A DNA stretch of 64,000 nt from NCBI RefSeq assembly GCF_022810405.1, contig NZ_JALGQE010000004.1:124001-188000 (forward strand), given 5' to 3'. The DNA comes from Rhodococcus sp. ARC_M5. Lineage in GTDB: Bacteria; Actinomycetota; Actinomycetes; Mycobacteriales; Mycobacteriaceae. This document shows, piece by piece, positions 52,701 through 62,188 of this stretch (the stretch's first letter is position 1; the number at the start of each line of letters is the position of its first letter). The position numbers were made by a program, and so were the translations under genes. The notes beneath the pieces were generated by a model. The model was not told the DNA's origin and did no database searches. It worked only from the letters and a program-made list of their open reading frames with translations.

Positions 52701-55700
52701 GCCACCGGGGTGCCGATGGCGATGTCCTGGGTGCCACTGGCTTCGGCGAGCACGGCGGCCAGCGCTGCGTGGACCACGACGAACACCGTCGCGCCCAGTC
52801 CATGGGCGAGCGTGCGTAGACGAGTGAGGGTCTCCGAGTCGACGGCGAACTTCACCGGACTCGCATCGACCGACGCGTCGGGAGTCCCGGTCGGCAAGTC
52901 GAGAAACTCCGGTACGCCGGCCAGGGTGCGTCGCCAGAATTCGAGCTGATCCGACGCCACCGTGTCGAGAACGTCGCGCTGCCACACTCGGTAGTCCGAG
53001 TAGTCGACGGCCAGCGATCCGAATTCCGGTGTGGATCCGGACAGTCGGGCCAGCAGAGCGATCTCGATGTCTCGGGCGAGTGGACGGAGCGAGAGGCCGT
53101 CGATCGCGATGTGATGTGCAACGGCAGACAGCACCCGCTCGCCGCCTCGGTTCACCAGGGCCAGACGCAGCGGTGCCTCGAGGGTCAGGTCGAAGCCGTG
53201 CAGAGCCGGAATGTCATGGGCGGCATGAGCATCGTCCAGCGTCGACAGCACGATCTGCGGATCGAGAATCACGGTGACGGGACCATCGCCGGCCGACGGG
53301 TACACCGTGCGGAGCGGTGTATGCCGTTCCAGCACATCCACTATCGCGGCGCGAAGAACATCGAGATCGAGATCCGCCGGGAGCGGCACCTCGACGGCGA
53401 TGTTGTAGGCGGCCGATGTCGGGTCGTAGCGATTCTGCAGCCAGATTCGCCGCTCGGCCGGGGCCAGCCCGGGGTACGACCGCGCCTCGGGATCGTGGAC
53501 CAGAGCGGGCAGTGGGGTGTAGTTCTCGGACAGCAACTCGATCGCGGCCGCGAGCCGTGCCGCGGTGGGCGACTCGAAGATGGTTCGCACCGGAACGTGG
53601 GTGCCGAGGGCCGCGCTGATGCGAGTCGCAGCACGCGTCGCGACGAGAGAATCCCCGCCGAGGACGAAGAAATTGTCGTCTACGGCAGGACCGTCGATTC
53701 CCAGCAGGTCGGCGAAAATTCCGAGAACCACCTCCTGCGCCAGGGTGCGCACCGCCGCCGGATCGCCGTCCGGCAGCGTCTCGGACGGCAACGCGGCGAG
53801 ATCCACCTTGCCGTTACCGGTCAACGGAATACCGTCGATCCGGGTGATGGCGGCCGGCTGCGTCGACAACGGCAGCCTGTCCAGAAGCCAGGCGGCTGCG
53901 TCCTGCGCATCGAGGCCCACCACCCACGCGTGAATTCTGTTCTCGCGCATCGTCGCCACTGCAGCACTGACGTCCGGGTGCGCCGTCAGTGCACTCTCGA
54001 TCTCGCCCAGTTCGATCCGCACACCGTTGATCTGGACCTGGTCGTCCCTGCGGCCGCGGTAGTCGAGCACGCCCGACAGCTGCCGCCGGATGAGGTCGCC
54101 GGTCCGATACATCCGGGTGCCGTCGGCAGCCGCGATAAAGCGCGCGGCGGTCGACGCCGGGTCCGCGCGGTAGCCGCGAGCCACACCCGACCCTGCGAGG
54201 TACAGCTCCCCGATGCCCCCGAGTGGCACCGGCTGCAACCGGTCGTCGAGCACGAGCGCTCCCACGTGCGGCAACGGTCGACCGATGGTGACCGGCTCTC
54301 CGGCGCGCAGCGACTCGGCCAGCGTGGCCACCACCGTCGCCTCACTCGGACCGTAGGCGTTCAGCATCGACCGTCCCGCCGACCAATCGTCGACGACGCC
54401 CTGGCCCAACACGTCTCCACCGACGGCCACGGTCTCGATCCCCGGCGTCGGCGGCACGGTGGCGAGCACCGCGGGCGTGGACAGGTAGTGGGTGACGCGG
54501 TGCGCAGTGAGGAAGGCCGCCATCTCGTCCCCACCGAGCAGATCGGGTGGCGCGATCACCATGGTCGCCCCGGCCCCGAACGCTAGGACGAGCTCTAGTA
54601 CCGCGGCATCGAAGTTCACCGAATATCCATGCAACACGCGCGAACTCGGTGTCACGCCGTAGCGCTGAACTACCTGCTGCGCAAGCGAATAGACACCCTG
54701 ATGCGTCACCACCACGGGTTTGGGTGTTCCCGTCGAACCCGACGTGTGGATCACGTACGCGGGGTGCGCAGGGGTCAGCACTGCCAGGCGGTCCGCATCG
54801 GTCAGGGGCAGGTCGCTGAAGTGTTTCGCCTGATGCTCGTCGAGCCAGGTCACCGTCGGCTCGAGTCCGCCGAACCCGATCTCGACGTGCTCGAGCATCT
54901 GTTCCCGGCGAACTTTCGGGTAGCGCGGGTCCACGGGGACGAATGCGCCGCCCGCCTTCACCACGGCCCACAACGCAACGATGTAGTCGGCCGAGCGCTC
55001 GAGGGACAGAGCGACAAAAGTTTCCGGTCCGACGCCGCGTGCGATCAGGAGCCGCGCGATTCGGTTCGAGCGAGAATCGAGCTCGGCGTACGTCACCGAG
55101 TCCAGGCCGTCGATGGCGACAGCATCACCGGAAATTGCTGTGCCACTGGCCAACACGTCGAGTAGCGTTCCGCCGGCCATGGCGGACGGCAGTGCGGGAG
55201 TCTCCGCCAGCGCCAGGTCACCGATCACAACGGCGGGGTCGGCGACCGCCGCGTTCAGGAAGGCCAGGATCACCGAGGCGAACTGTTCGACGGTGGCCCG
55301 CTGGTACAGGTCGATCGAGTACTCGATCTGGCCGGTGATGACCGCCGAATCACCCGGCTCTTCCGCCAGCACGAGAGTGAGATCGAACTCGGACGTGCGG
55401 GTGGGTATCTCCAGCACCGAGACCGGCAGATCCTCGACCGATCGGTGCGGCGCATTGTCGAAGGCCAGCATCACCTGGAACAGCGGATGCCGGTCGAGGG
55501 ATCGGTCGGTCGCCAGGGCGTCGACCATGCGCTCGAACGGGACATCCGAATGCGAGAAGGCATCGAGGTCCGCGGTGCGGACCGCATCGAGCAACGACGC
55601 GAAACTCTCCGACGGGTCCACAGTGACTGCGAGAGGCAGGGTTCCGACGAACATGCCCACCATCTCGTCGAGCGCTTCGTGACCTCGCCCTGCAGTCGGA

Positions 55701-58700
55701 GACCCGACCACCACCCGGTTCGACGTGCCGAAGCGACTCAGGGCGGCAGCCACGGCGGCATGGACGACCATGAACGTGGTCGAGTTCATCGATCGGGCCA
55801 GTTCACGAATACCCGCGTGCAGCGTCGACCCGATCTCGAAGGGCACTGCGTCCGTGATCATCGATTGCATGGTGGGCCTGGGGAAGTCCGCCGGCAGCTC
55901 CGCCGACGCGGTGCCGGCATCACCCAGAACCGATCCCCAGAACGAGAGTTGTTCGTCGGCAACCGAATCCACCAGTGCGCGGTTCCACACCGCGTACTGG
56001 CCGTACTGCGCGCGTAGGCGTGGCCAGGTGGGCGCGTGACCTGCGCCGCGTGAGGCGTGGGCGAAGGCGAAGTCGCGGACGAGTGGGTCGACCGACCACC
56101 CGTCCATCGAGATGTGGTGCACCACGACCACGAGAACGGTGTCACCGGACTCTTCTACCCTCAGAAGGGTTGCGCGGATGGGCACTTCGGCCGTCACATC
56201 GAATCCCTGGGCCGCGGCAACTGCGACAGCAGAGTCCAGATCGTGCTCGGAGACAGTGCGCTCGGGCACCTCGACGAGGACGGTATCGGTGGGCCGCACC
56301 ACCTGCCTCGGTCCGTCGTCGGCCGGGTAGTACGTCCGCAAGGCTTCGTGTCGCTCGATGACGTCGCGGAGAGCGGTCAGAACCAACGAGTGGTCGTCAC
56401 CGGCTCCGACGCGGACCGCCACCGGCATGTTGTAGGCGGGCGATGCGGGATCGAACTGGTTGAGAAACCATAGCCGCTGCTGCGCGTAGGACACCGGGAT
56501 ACGCGTCGGCAGAACGGTGTCGAGTAGCTCGAGCGAGACCTCCCGCGCCGAGGATGCGTCGATGGCAGCGGCGACTGCGCGGACTGTGGGGTCGGCGAAC
56601 AGTGCGGTCAACGAGATCGAGGAACCGAGGCGTGCGAGAACTCGGGTAGCGCTGAGCGAGTCACCGCCGAGCTCGAAGAACGAGTGCTCGCGCCCCACCT
56701 TCTCGACGCCGAGGACGTCGGCGAATGCCTTCGCCACGGAGCGTTCGGTATCGGTCTGCGGCGCAACGTATTCGGTGACGACGAGGGCAACGGGGGCCGG
56801 CAACGCACGACGGTCGACCTTGCCGCTCACCGTCATCGGCAGGGCGTCGAGAACCACGACGGCACTGGGAACCATCCAGGCGGGCAAACGGTTTCGCAGA
56901 TGATCGTCGAGCCCCGCCGATTCTCCGGTGACGTAGAGGACGAGTCGGTCGTCGCGCACGACGGCCACTGCAGCGGTCACTCCCACACACGTCGTGGCCG
57001 CGGACTCCACTTCGCCCAGTTCGAGACGACGCCCGTGCAGCTGGATCTGCTGATCGCTGCGGCCGAGGTATTCGAGCGAGGAACCGTCGAATGACCGGCG
57101 GACGATGTCTCCGGTGCGGTACACCCGAGCCCCGGAAACCCCGGGGTCGGCGATGAACCGCGTCGATGTGACCCCCGGCTGGCCGCTGTACCCGCGGGCG
57201 AGTCCGTCGCCGCCGAGATAGAGCTCGCCGACGCCGCCACACGGTGTCGGCCGCAGGTGCGCGTCGAGCACCAGGGCGCGCACGCCCGGCAACGCAGCGC
57301 CGATGGTCACCCGTTCGCCGGCCTGCATCGCGTCGGACAAGGTGGCCAACACCGTTGCCTCGGTCGGCCCGTAGGCGTTGCGCATCGCCGCATCGGCGGA
57401 GACGAACCGGTCGCGCAATGCGGGCGGGCATTCCTCTCCCCCGACGTCGAAGACCTCGATGGAGCCGAGGTCGTCGGGGTCGAGGGTGGCCAGCACCGTC
57501 GGCGAGGTGATCAGATGTGTGATCTTCTCGCGGTCCAACACATGGGCGAGGGCGGGGCCTGCGTAGACGTCGGCCGGGGCGATCACCAGGGTGGCACCCG
57601 CGGCGAAGGCGGCAAGGATTTCCTGCAGGGACGCGTCGAACACCGGTGAGGCCGCGTGCAGCACGCGCGAGTCGGGGGTGACGGCATACCGTTCGACCAC
57701 GTTGGCCGCGAGTTGCGCGAGTCCGCGGTGAGTGACGCTGACGGCCTTGGGTTTTCCGGTCGACCCCGAGGTGTGGATGACATAGGCCTCATTGTCCACG
57801 TGCACGGTCGGCGGCGTGAAGGGCCGCGCATCCGCGTCGAGCAGGTCTTCGATGTCGAACCATTCGATCGTGCTCGGAAGTTGTTCCAGCACATCCCTGG
57901 TGGTGATGCCGAAAGCGACGTTCGCGTCGGCGAGTACTGCGGCCAGCCGCTCGGCGGGCTCGGTGGGGTCCAGAGGAACGAACGATGCGCCTGCAGTGGA
58001 GACCGACCATGCTGCGAGCACGGATTCGTAGGAGCGTTCGATGGCAACGGCGATGCGCGTCTCGTTCACTGCGCCCAACGAGAGAAGCTGCGCAGCAATG
58101 TGTTCCACGACCAGGAGAAAGTCTTCACTCGACTGATCGACTCCCGTGGCACGCACCACGGTGCCGCTTCTCAGGAGCGAGGGCAGCGGTACGGGGGTCG
58201 AGGTCGCCGTCGCAGATGCGCCGAGCAACGCTGCCTTCTCGTCGACATCCAGCACCTCCAGCTCGGACACGGCGAGCCCCTCGGGTGCCTGGACCACCTC
58301 GCGTAGGAGTGCCAGGAAGCGTCGATGGTGGGCTGCGAGCTCATCGGTGCTGTAGAGCGCCGGGTTACCGAGGAAGTCGACGCGAGTGCTGGTGCCGGCG
58401 ACACCGGGGTAGACGTTGACCATCATGTCGTCGATGGGGCCGCTGGAGAGCACGCGGTATTCGCCGATGACGTCACCGAGCCGAATCGTGCTGTTGTACA
58501 TCATGATGTTGACCGTGGGACCGAACACTCCGCGTCCCGCGGCCGCACTGCCGGTGCCGTCGCCGGTTGCCCGCTGCATGTCCTCGACGCGGAAACGTTG
58601 ATGGCGAAGTGCGCCGGTGAGTTCCACCTGAATCCGTCGCAGCAGTTCCTCGACGGTGACCCCGGGTTCGACGCCGATGCGCAGCGGCACGACGTTGGAC

Positions 58701-59593
58701 ATCATGCCGGACGATTCGCGCAGTTTGGTGGTCGCTCGGCCCGATACCGGCAAGCTGAGCATGACGTCTTCGGTGTCGGTCATGCGCGCGAGGTAGAGCG
58801 CGAACGTGGCAAGCACGACGGGGACGTCGGAGGAGTTGTACCGATGTGCCACTGCGGCAACGGCTTCGGTGAGGTCTGCATCCAGCACCGCACCGACACT
58901 CACCGTCACTCCGCTGGGAGCGGCGGGTTCACTCGGGCTACCGGCCAACCGGGGAGCTTCGAGATGTCCGTCGAGTCGACCGAGCCAGTACTGGCGATCG
59001 GTCTCGTAGCGGGAGGAGTCGGGGTATGCGGCCTCGTAGTCGTAGATCTCCCGCACTCCGATGGCGCGGGTGTTGGGGATCTCGGTGCCCTCGATCAACG
59101 CGGTGTACACCGCAGCGGTGCGCTCCTGCACCGAGATTGCGCCCAGTCCGTCCATCACGATGTGGTGCGCCCGGCTGTACCAGTAGTAGTGGCACGGGCC
59201 CACCTGGATGATCTCGGAGGCGATCAGTTGATCGCGCACCAGATCGACGGGTTGCCGGTACTGCTCGTCCATGTAGCGCTGGGCATCCTCGATGGGATGC
59301 TCGCGGTCGGTGAAGTCGCGGTAGATCATCGCGTAGGGCACCCGGAGGTCCGACCACTGGTACGGGTGACCGTCGTCCACACCGATTCGCACTGCGGGCG
59401 ATTCGAGCCGTCGGCAGGCGATGTCCGTTGCACGAATCAGCACGGCCGGATCGATATCGCCGTGGATCTCGACGTATTGAGCGATGGTGAACGGCACATC
59501 GGGGGCCAGCTGCTGAGCGAGGTAGATATTCATCTGAGCAGCCGACAGAGGGAAGCGGCCATCCTCGAACCGCTCATCCGCCTCTGGCGACAC
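49739..59593 (-). CDS. Three-module nonribosomal peptide synthetase with terminal thioesterase
   Basis: A 3284-residue synthetase with domains C-A-T-C-A-T-C-A-T-TE. C-domain motifs: HHIVMDG near 143, HHISMDG near 1160, HHIAIDG near 2160. A-domain TSGSTG motifs near 608, 1617 and 2616, with NAYGPT/SE near 740, 1747 and 2748. Carrier serines are in LGGDSLSATR (974), LGGDSLVATR (1978) and LGGHSLSAVQ (2989). TE nucleophile is in GWSLGG (about 3123). There is no epimerase domain. The leading C domain suggests that an acyl or upstream-bound starter is condensed first, giving an acylated tripeptide. Binding-pocket residues begin DAxxQ, DAxxL and DAxxF; I make no confident substrate call. No MbtH gene is in the window. 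Confidence 0.95.
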   Translation of the reverse strand: MSPEADERFEDGRFPLSAAQMNIYLAQQLAPDVPFTIAQYVEIHGDIDPAVLIRATDIACRRLESPAVRIGVDDGHPYQWSDLRVPYAMIYRDFTDREHPIEDAQRYMDEQYRQPVDLVRDQLIASEIIQVGPCHYYWYSRAHHIVMDGLGAISVQERTAAVYTALIEGTEIPNTRAIGVREIYDYEAAYPDSSRYETDRQYWLGRLDGHLEAPRLAGSPSEPAAPSGVTVSVGAVLDADLTEAVAAVAHRYNSSDVPVVLATFALYLARMTDTEDVMLSLPVSGRATTKLRESSGMMSNVVPLRIGVEPGVTVEELLRRIQVELTGALRHQRFRVEDMQRATGDGTGSAAAGRGVFGPTVNIMMYNSTIRLGDVIGEYRVLSSGPIDDMMVNVYPGVAGTSTRVDFLGNPALYSTDELAAHHRRFLALLREVVQAPEGLAVSELEVLDVDEKAALLGASATATSTPVPLPSLLRSGTVVRATGVDQSSEDFLLVVEHIAAQLLSLGAVNETRIAVAIERSYESVLAAWSVSTAGASFVPLDPTEPAERLAAVLADANVAFGITTRDVLEQLPSTIEWFDIEDLLDADARPFTPPTVHVDNEAYVIHTSGSTGKPKAVSVTHRGLAQLAANVVERYAVTPDSRVLHAASPVFDASLQEILAAFAAGATLVIAPADVYAGPALAHVLDREKITHLITSPTVLATLDPDDLGSIEVFDVGGEECPPALRDRFVSADAAMRNAYGPTEATVLATLSDAMQAGERVTIGAALPGVRALVLDAHLRPTPCGGVGELYLGGDGLARGYSGQPGVTSTRFIADPGVSGARVYRTGDIVRRSFDGSSLEYLGRSDQQIQLHGRRLELGEVESAATTCVGVTAAVAVVRDDRLVLYVTGESAGLDDHLRNRLPAWMVPSAVVVLDALPMTVSGKVDRRALPAPVALVVTEYVAPQTDTERSVAKAFADVLGVEKVGREHSFFELGGDSLSATRVLARLGSSISLTALFADPTVRAVAAAIDASSAREVSLELLDTVLPTRIPVSYAQQRLWFLNQFDPASPAYNMPVAVRVGAGDDHSLVLTALRDVIERHEALRTYYPADDGPRQVVRPTDTVLVEVPERTVSEHDLDSAVAVAAAQGFDVTAEVPIRATLLRVEESGDTVLVVVVHHISMDGWSVDPLVRDFAFAHASRGAGHAPTWPRLRAQYGQYAVWNRALVDSVADEQLSFWGSVLGDAGTASAELPADFPRPTMQSMITDAVPFEIGSTLHAGIRELARSMNSTTFMVVHAAVAAALSRFGTSNRVVVGSPTAGRGHEALDEMVGMFVGTLPLAVTVDPSESFASLLDAVRTADLDAFSHSDVPFERMVDALATDRSLDRHPLFQVMLAFDNAPHRSVEDLPVSVLEIPTRTSEFDLTLVLAEEPGDSAVITGQIEYSIDLYQRATVEQFASVILAFLNAAVADPAVVIGDLALAETPALPSAMAGGTLLDVLASGTAISGDAVAIDGLDSVTYAELDSRSNRIARLLIARGVGPETFVALSLERSADYIVALWAVVKAGGAFVPVDPRYPKVRREQMLEHVEIGFGGLEPTVTWLDEHQAKHFSDLPLTDADRLAVLTPAHPAYVIHTSGSTGTPKPVVVTHQGVYSLAQQVVQRYGVTPSSRVLHGYSVNFDAAVLELVLAFGAGATMVIAPPDLLGGDEMAAFLTAHRVTHYLSTPAVLATVPPTPGIETVAVGGDVLGQGVVDDWSAGRSMLNAYGPSEATVVATLAESLRAGEPVTIGRPLPHVGALVLDDRLQPVPLGGIGELYLAGSGVARGYRADPASTAARFIAAADGTRMYRTGDLIRRQLSGVLDYRGRRDDQVQINGVRIELGEIESALTAHPDVSAAVATMRENRIHAWVVGLDAQDAAAWLLDRLPLSTQPAAITRIDGIPLTGNGKVDLAALPSETLPDGDPAAVRTLAQEVVLGIFADLLGIDGPAVDDNFFVLGGDSLVATRAATRISAALGTHVPVRTIFESPTAARLAAAIELLSENYTPLPALVHDPEARSYPGLAPAERRIWLQNRYDPTSAAYNIAVEVPLPADLDLDVLRAAIVDVLERHTPLRTVYPSAGDGPVTVILDPQIVLSTLDDAHAAHDIPALHGFDLTLEAPLRLALVNRGGERVLSAVAHHIAIDGLSLRPLARDIEIALLARLSGSTPEFGSLAVDYSDYRVWQRDVLDTVASDQLEFWRRTLAGVPEFLDLPTGTPDASVDASPVKFAVDSETLTRLRTLAHGLGATVFVVVHAALAAVLAEASGTQDIAIGTPVAGRSDPALDHLVGMFVGTVVLRTQADPSMTFADFVTAVRDRDLDAFANSDVPFEWVVDAVQPTRAVDTHPLFQVLLAFGDMATPTIELGSSQIAPRRVDITATQFDLEVVVAESESGLIGHLGYSPARFSRSVILGLAERLTEVLALVGAQPDARLGSADFGHAPSAVASHRDSAPERCTLAAVFEQAVTSWPDNTAVIDDSRSLTYREVARQSNALADRLIRAGARPGALVAIAYPRSVEYLIAIWAVAKTGAGFLSIDPSQPVARVQEILDRAAPVTGISAADFHSVGSDWVSVTGDELDRVDVRDAPLDSVAYVVYTSGSTGAPKGVRVTHRGIANLVQSQRDLFDVEPGSRVLQFASPSFDASIFETLMAVGAGAAVVIVPSEVHGGRELEALIDRHQVTHACLTPTVLQVTDAEAVPSLRVIVMAGEAANSALLQRWSRDRSVFNAYGPTEGTVMSTCTSDQREWGPASPVTIGGPVRGFDAVVLDARLRPVANNVVGELYLGGAGLAEGYVGQSGTTASSFVADPFGDGRLYRTGDLVRWVVLGSDRELEYLGRVDSQVKIRGHRIELSEVEAALLRHRNVRQASVIGRAHSLAAYVVGGVEPREAREFLARTLPAYMVPSTVTVVEALPMTLSGKVDASRLPEPSVMSTERRVPVSESELLVHAVFADVLQVAGEDIGVGDNFFDLGGHSLSAVQVMDALGDRLGRRLPISLLLVHPTISALAAQLDAGEQGADSAFEVVLPLRTEGVGAPLFCVHPAIGIAWSYFSLLGETERPLYGLQVPGIADGDAAPNSIEEFAERYVREIRGVQPHGPYNLVGWSLGGVIAHAVAAQLQSEGEDVALLALVDAQLSVPEGASEFGIDDLARQLGVEGDSFEAIVDRLRENRSELAFLTEDHLQRMYRPVAMSPTWVASYSPAVFAGPVHYFAARGSHGAQHWTEFVDGRMSVHRVDVEHEDMLGELGARALGRVIGTDAVGKGVA

Positions 59594-59797
59594 TCCCCGA
59601 CCTCCTCAACGCACGCGCCCTGACGGCTTCGATTCGGCCGGCGCGCCACCATCGACGTAGATCTTTCATCGCCCACTACAAACTAGTCGACACGGGGTGA
59701 ATGCTCTACCTGGATCGCACTACAGGTACGCCAGATCGACTACTCCCCCTTAGGCTGTGCACTCGAATACATTTCCTCGACCGAGAGGCCACCGACG

Positions 59798-61573
59798 ATG
59801 GCAACCAGTTCCACCGATACCCGTGGTCGGAAATCGGGCAGAAAGCGGCCGATTCTCATCACGGTGGGGGTATTTCTGGTCATTGTCATAGCTTTTGCAG
59901 TGTGGCTTGGTTACGAAGCCTATTCCGCGCAGTCGAGTTTGACCGCCACCCGCGACTCGGCCACACAGGCCAAGGACGCATTGCTCGACGGCGATTCGGC
60001 CGGAGCCGAGGCAGCCGCGGCGCGCGCCTCCGAATCCGCGGACGATGCGGTCTCGGCGACGACGTCCATCCCGTTCTCCATCGCCACAGCCGTTCCCTAT
60101 CTCGGTAGTCCCCTGAAATCGGTAGCGCAGATCAGCGATGTGGTGCAGGGATTGGCCGTGGAGGTGTTGGCCCCCGCGTCGGCCGCCGGTGCCAGCCTGA
60201 ATCCGAGCAGCCTCGTCGAGGGCGGTGGCAAGGTGGACACCGCGGCCCTACGGGATGCGCAACCGGTACTGCAGCAGACCTCCGCAGCAGCCGACGAGCT
60301 CAGTGAGCGCGCCCAGCAGGTGGACGAGCCCGAATTCCTCGGCGTGGTGGACGAGGCCCGGACGTCGCTGATCGATCAGACGCACGAACTCGCGACTCTG
60401 CTCACCAACACCCGCATCGCCAGCGAACTGCTGCCGTCGATGCTCGGCGACAACGGCCCGCGCAGTTACTTCCTCGCGTTCCAGACCAATGCGGAGGCTC
60501 GGGGCACCGGCGGGCTGCTCGGTGGCTACGGCATCATCCGAACCGAGAACGGCACGGCCCGCGTCGACACTCTCGGAGCCAACAACGAACTCGAATTCGC
60601 GGAGCAGCCCATCGATCTGGGGCCCGAATACAACGCGCTGTGGGCTCCGCGAAACACCACCACCGATTTCCGCAACTCGAATGCGAGCCCGCACTTTCCG
60701 TATGCCGGCCAGATCTGGTCGTCCATGTGGACGGAGCAGACCGGGGAGGCGCTCAACGGTGCCATCGCCACCGACCCGATTGCGTTGAGCTACATCCTCG
60801 GTGCCACGGGCCCGGTCACGTTGGCCGACGGCGAGCAGATCACCGCAGACAACGTCGTCGAGATCACGCTCAGTACTGCCTATTCCAGGTTCGGCGACGA
60901 CCAGTTGGCCCGCAAGGCGTATCTGCAGGAGATCGCCGCGGCAGTGGTGCAGAAGATGACCACGGGAGCGGCACCCACCAGGCCTCTGCTCGACGCAGTG
61001 GGCCGCGCCGGCAGCGAAGGCCGCATCTCGATATGGAGTGCGGACCCGGCCGAGCAGGCAATTCTGGCCGGTACCAAGGTGGGTCACGTGTTGCCGGACA
61101 GCCCCGCGCCGTACGCCAACGTGGTGGTCAACAACGCCGGCGGCAACAAGCTCGATTACTACCTCACGCGCGACATCACGTATTCGGCGGAATCCTGCAC
61201 GGCAGGAACGCGTAAGTCGACGGTCACGGCCACGCTGACCAACAACGTCGATCCGGCGGGTCTGACGTCGTACGTGGCGAGCACATTCCAGCCGACCGTG
61301 GAGTACGGCACCAACGAATCGATCGTCTACGTGTACGGCACTCAGGGCGCGAAGATCACGTCGATGAAGGTCAACGGCATCACGGGATTCTCCATCCAGG
61401 CCGGCACCGAGCTCGGTCGGCCGGTGCAGGCTACGTACCTCACCATTCCGCCCGGCAAGTCGCAGACAGTGACGTGGGAACTCGAGGAGCCTGCTGCTCC
61501 GGGCGAGGCCACGGTGCCGTTGCAGCCTCTGGTGGATCAGCCCACGGTGAGCATCGACGTTCCGCAGTGCTGA
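59798..61573 (+). CDS. DUF4012 membrane-anchored exported protein
   Basis: A 591-residue protein with one N-terminal membrane segment (ILITVGVFLVIVIAFAVWLG), then an alanine-rich helical region (residues 50-110) and the DUF4012 domain, with FQTNAEARGTGGLLGGYG as the most conserved stretch. DUF4012 proteins occur with polysaccharide genes in actinobacteria; their function is not established. Start ATG 59798, divergent from the NRPS with about 200 bases between. The Wzz/BY-kinase gene downstream supports a role in envelope polysaccharide. Confidence 0.85.
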   Translation: MATSSTDTRGRKSGRKRPILITVGVFLVIVIAFAVWLGYEAYSAQSSLTATRDSATQAKDALLDGDSAGAEAAAARASESADDAVSATTSIPFSIATAVPYLGSPLKSVAQISDVVQGLAVEVLAPASAAGASLNPSSLVEGGGKVDTAALRDAQPVLQQTSAAADELSERAQQVDEPEFLGVVDEARTSLIDQTHELATLLTNTRIASELLPSMLGDNGPRSYFLAFQTNAEARGTGGLLGGYGIIRTENGTARVDTLGANNELEFAEQPIDLGPEYNALWAPRNTTTDFRNSNASPHFPYAGQIWSSMWTEQTGEALNGAIATDPIALSYILGATGPVTLADGEQITADNVVEITLSTAYSRFGDDQLARKAYLQEIAAAVVQKMTTGAAPTRPLLDAVGRAGSEGRISIWSADPAEQAILAGTKVGHVLPDSPAPYANVVVNNAGGNKLDYYLTRDITYSAESCTAGTRKSTVTATLTNNVDPAGLTSYVASTFQPTVEYGTNESIVYVYGTQGAKITSMKVNGITGFSIQAGTELGRPVQATYLTIPPGKSQTVTWELEEPAAPGEATVPLQPLVDQPTVSIDVPQC

Positions 61574-61594
61574 TTGCGCAGTAACTCGCCCCTC

Positions 61595-61628
61595 CACTCT
61601 CGTCGGCAAGCAATGGTCGGCGAGAGTG
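61595..61628 (+). terminator. Terminator of the DUF4012 gene
   Basis: CACTCTCG at 61595-61602 pairs with CGAGAGTG at 61621-61628, and the stem continues inward with G-U pairs to about 12 bp around a short loop. It is 21 bases after the stop codon and is followed by a T-rich stretch (TTAAATTTTT) some 25 bases on. Confidence 0.75.
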
Positions 61629-61976
61629 TCCTTGGGAGTCATTCGACTGAATTAAATTTTTAGCGAAGTCGGGCCACGCGACTGTTGACGAATGCGCACT
61701 TATAAAAGGCGTTATGTTCCTGTTCTCGGACCGGAGCCCGGGAATCCCAAGACGGGATTCGCGCTCCGACGCCGGCCTCGGACATACCGACATCCCTCCG
61801 ATTCAAGCGCATCCGTGCTCGATACAGTGACGACGACGCGGGTGCATAACTCGCGTTATGCAACCTTTCGCAGGCAATACAAAGACTGAGATGCTCTGCT
61901 TCTTAGGCATTTTCATACCCATCAGCGCATGTAGCTTCGACGATGTCATCAACGAATGCCACGTCAGGAGCTACAC
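61629..61976. other. AT-rich intergenic leader with a strong hairpin
   Basis: There is no gene here. The tract is much poorer in GC than its surroundings (TTAAATTTTT, CTTATAAAAGGCGTTATG). At 61732-61768 an RNA hairpin is possible: CGGAGC/GCTCCG outer and GAATCCC/GGGATTC inner stems around the loop AAGAC. TATAAAA about 30 bases before it might be part of a promoter, so a leader structure or small RNA before the 64-residue protein is conceivable. Confidence 0.35.
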
Positions 61977-62171
61977 ATGAGCAAGCAGAAGAAAATTCAA
62001 CCGAGCATCAGCGACAAGCTCACGGCCGTCGTTCAACTACTGGCCGCAGTGGCTGTCACAGCGCAGATCCCGAACGTCTCGGCGCCCCTGATTCTTGCGT
62101 CGATGACTCTCGCGGGAGTTGTAATTGGCACGAGCGGACGGTCGAAGCCGACTTCTTCACGATCGAAGTGA
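61977..62171 (+). CDS. Small membrane protein, unknown
   Basis: A 64-residue protein. A basic N-terminus (MSKQKKIQPSISDKL) leads to about 40 hydrophobic residues (VVQLLAAVAVTAQIPNVSAP; LILASMTLAGVVIGT) and a basic tail (SGRSKPTSSRSK). AGGAG lies seven bases before the ATG at 61977, which decides the start. It ends 17 bases before the end of the convergent BY-kinase gene. Function unknown. Confidence 0.7.
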   Translation: MSKQKKIQPSISDKLTAVVQLLAAVAVTAQIPNVSAPLILASMTLAGVVIGTSGRSKPTSSRSK

Positions 62172-62188
62172 GTCCGGCCCTACAACAG

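Noticed and set aside
53111..54586. Long plus-strand open frames across the NRPS region
   Set aside because: These are shadows of the high-GC NRPS gene; all NRPS core motifs are on the minus strand.
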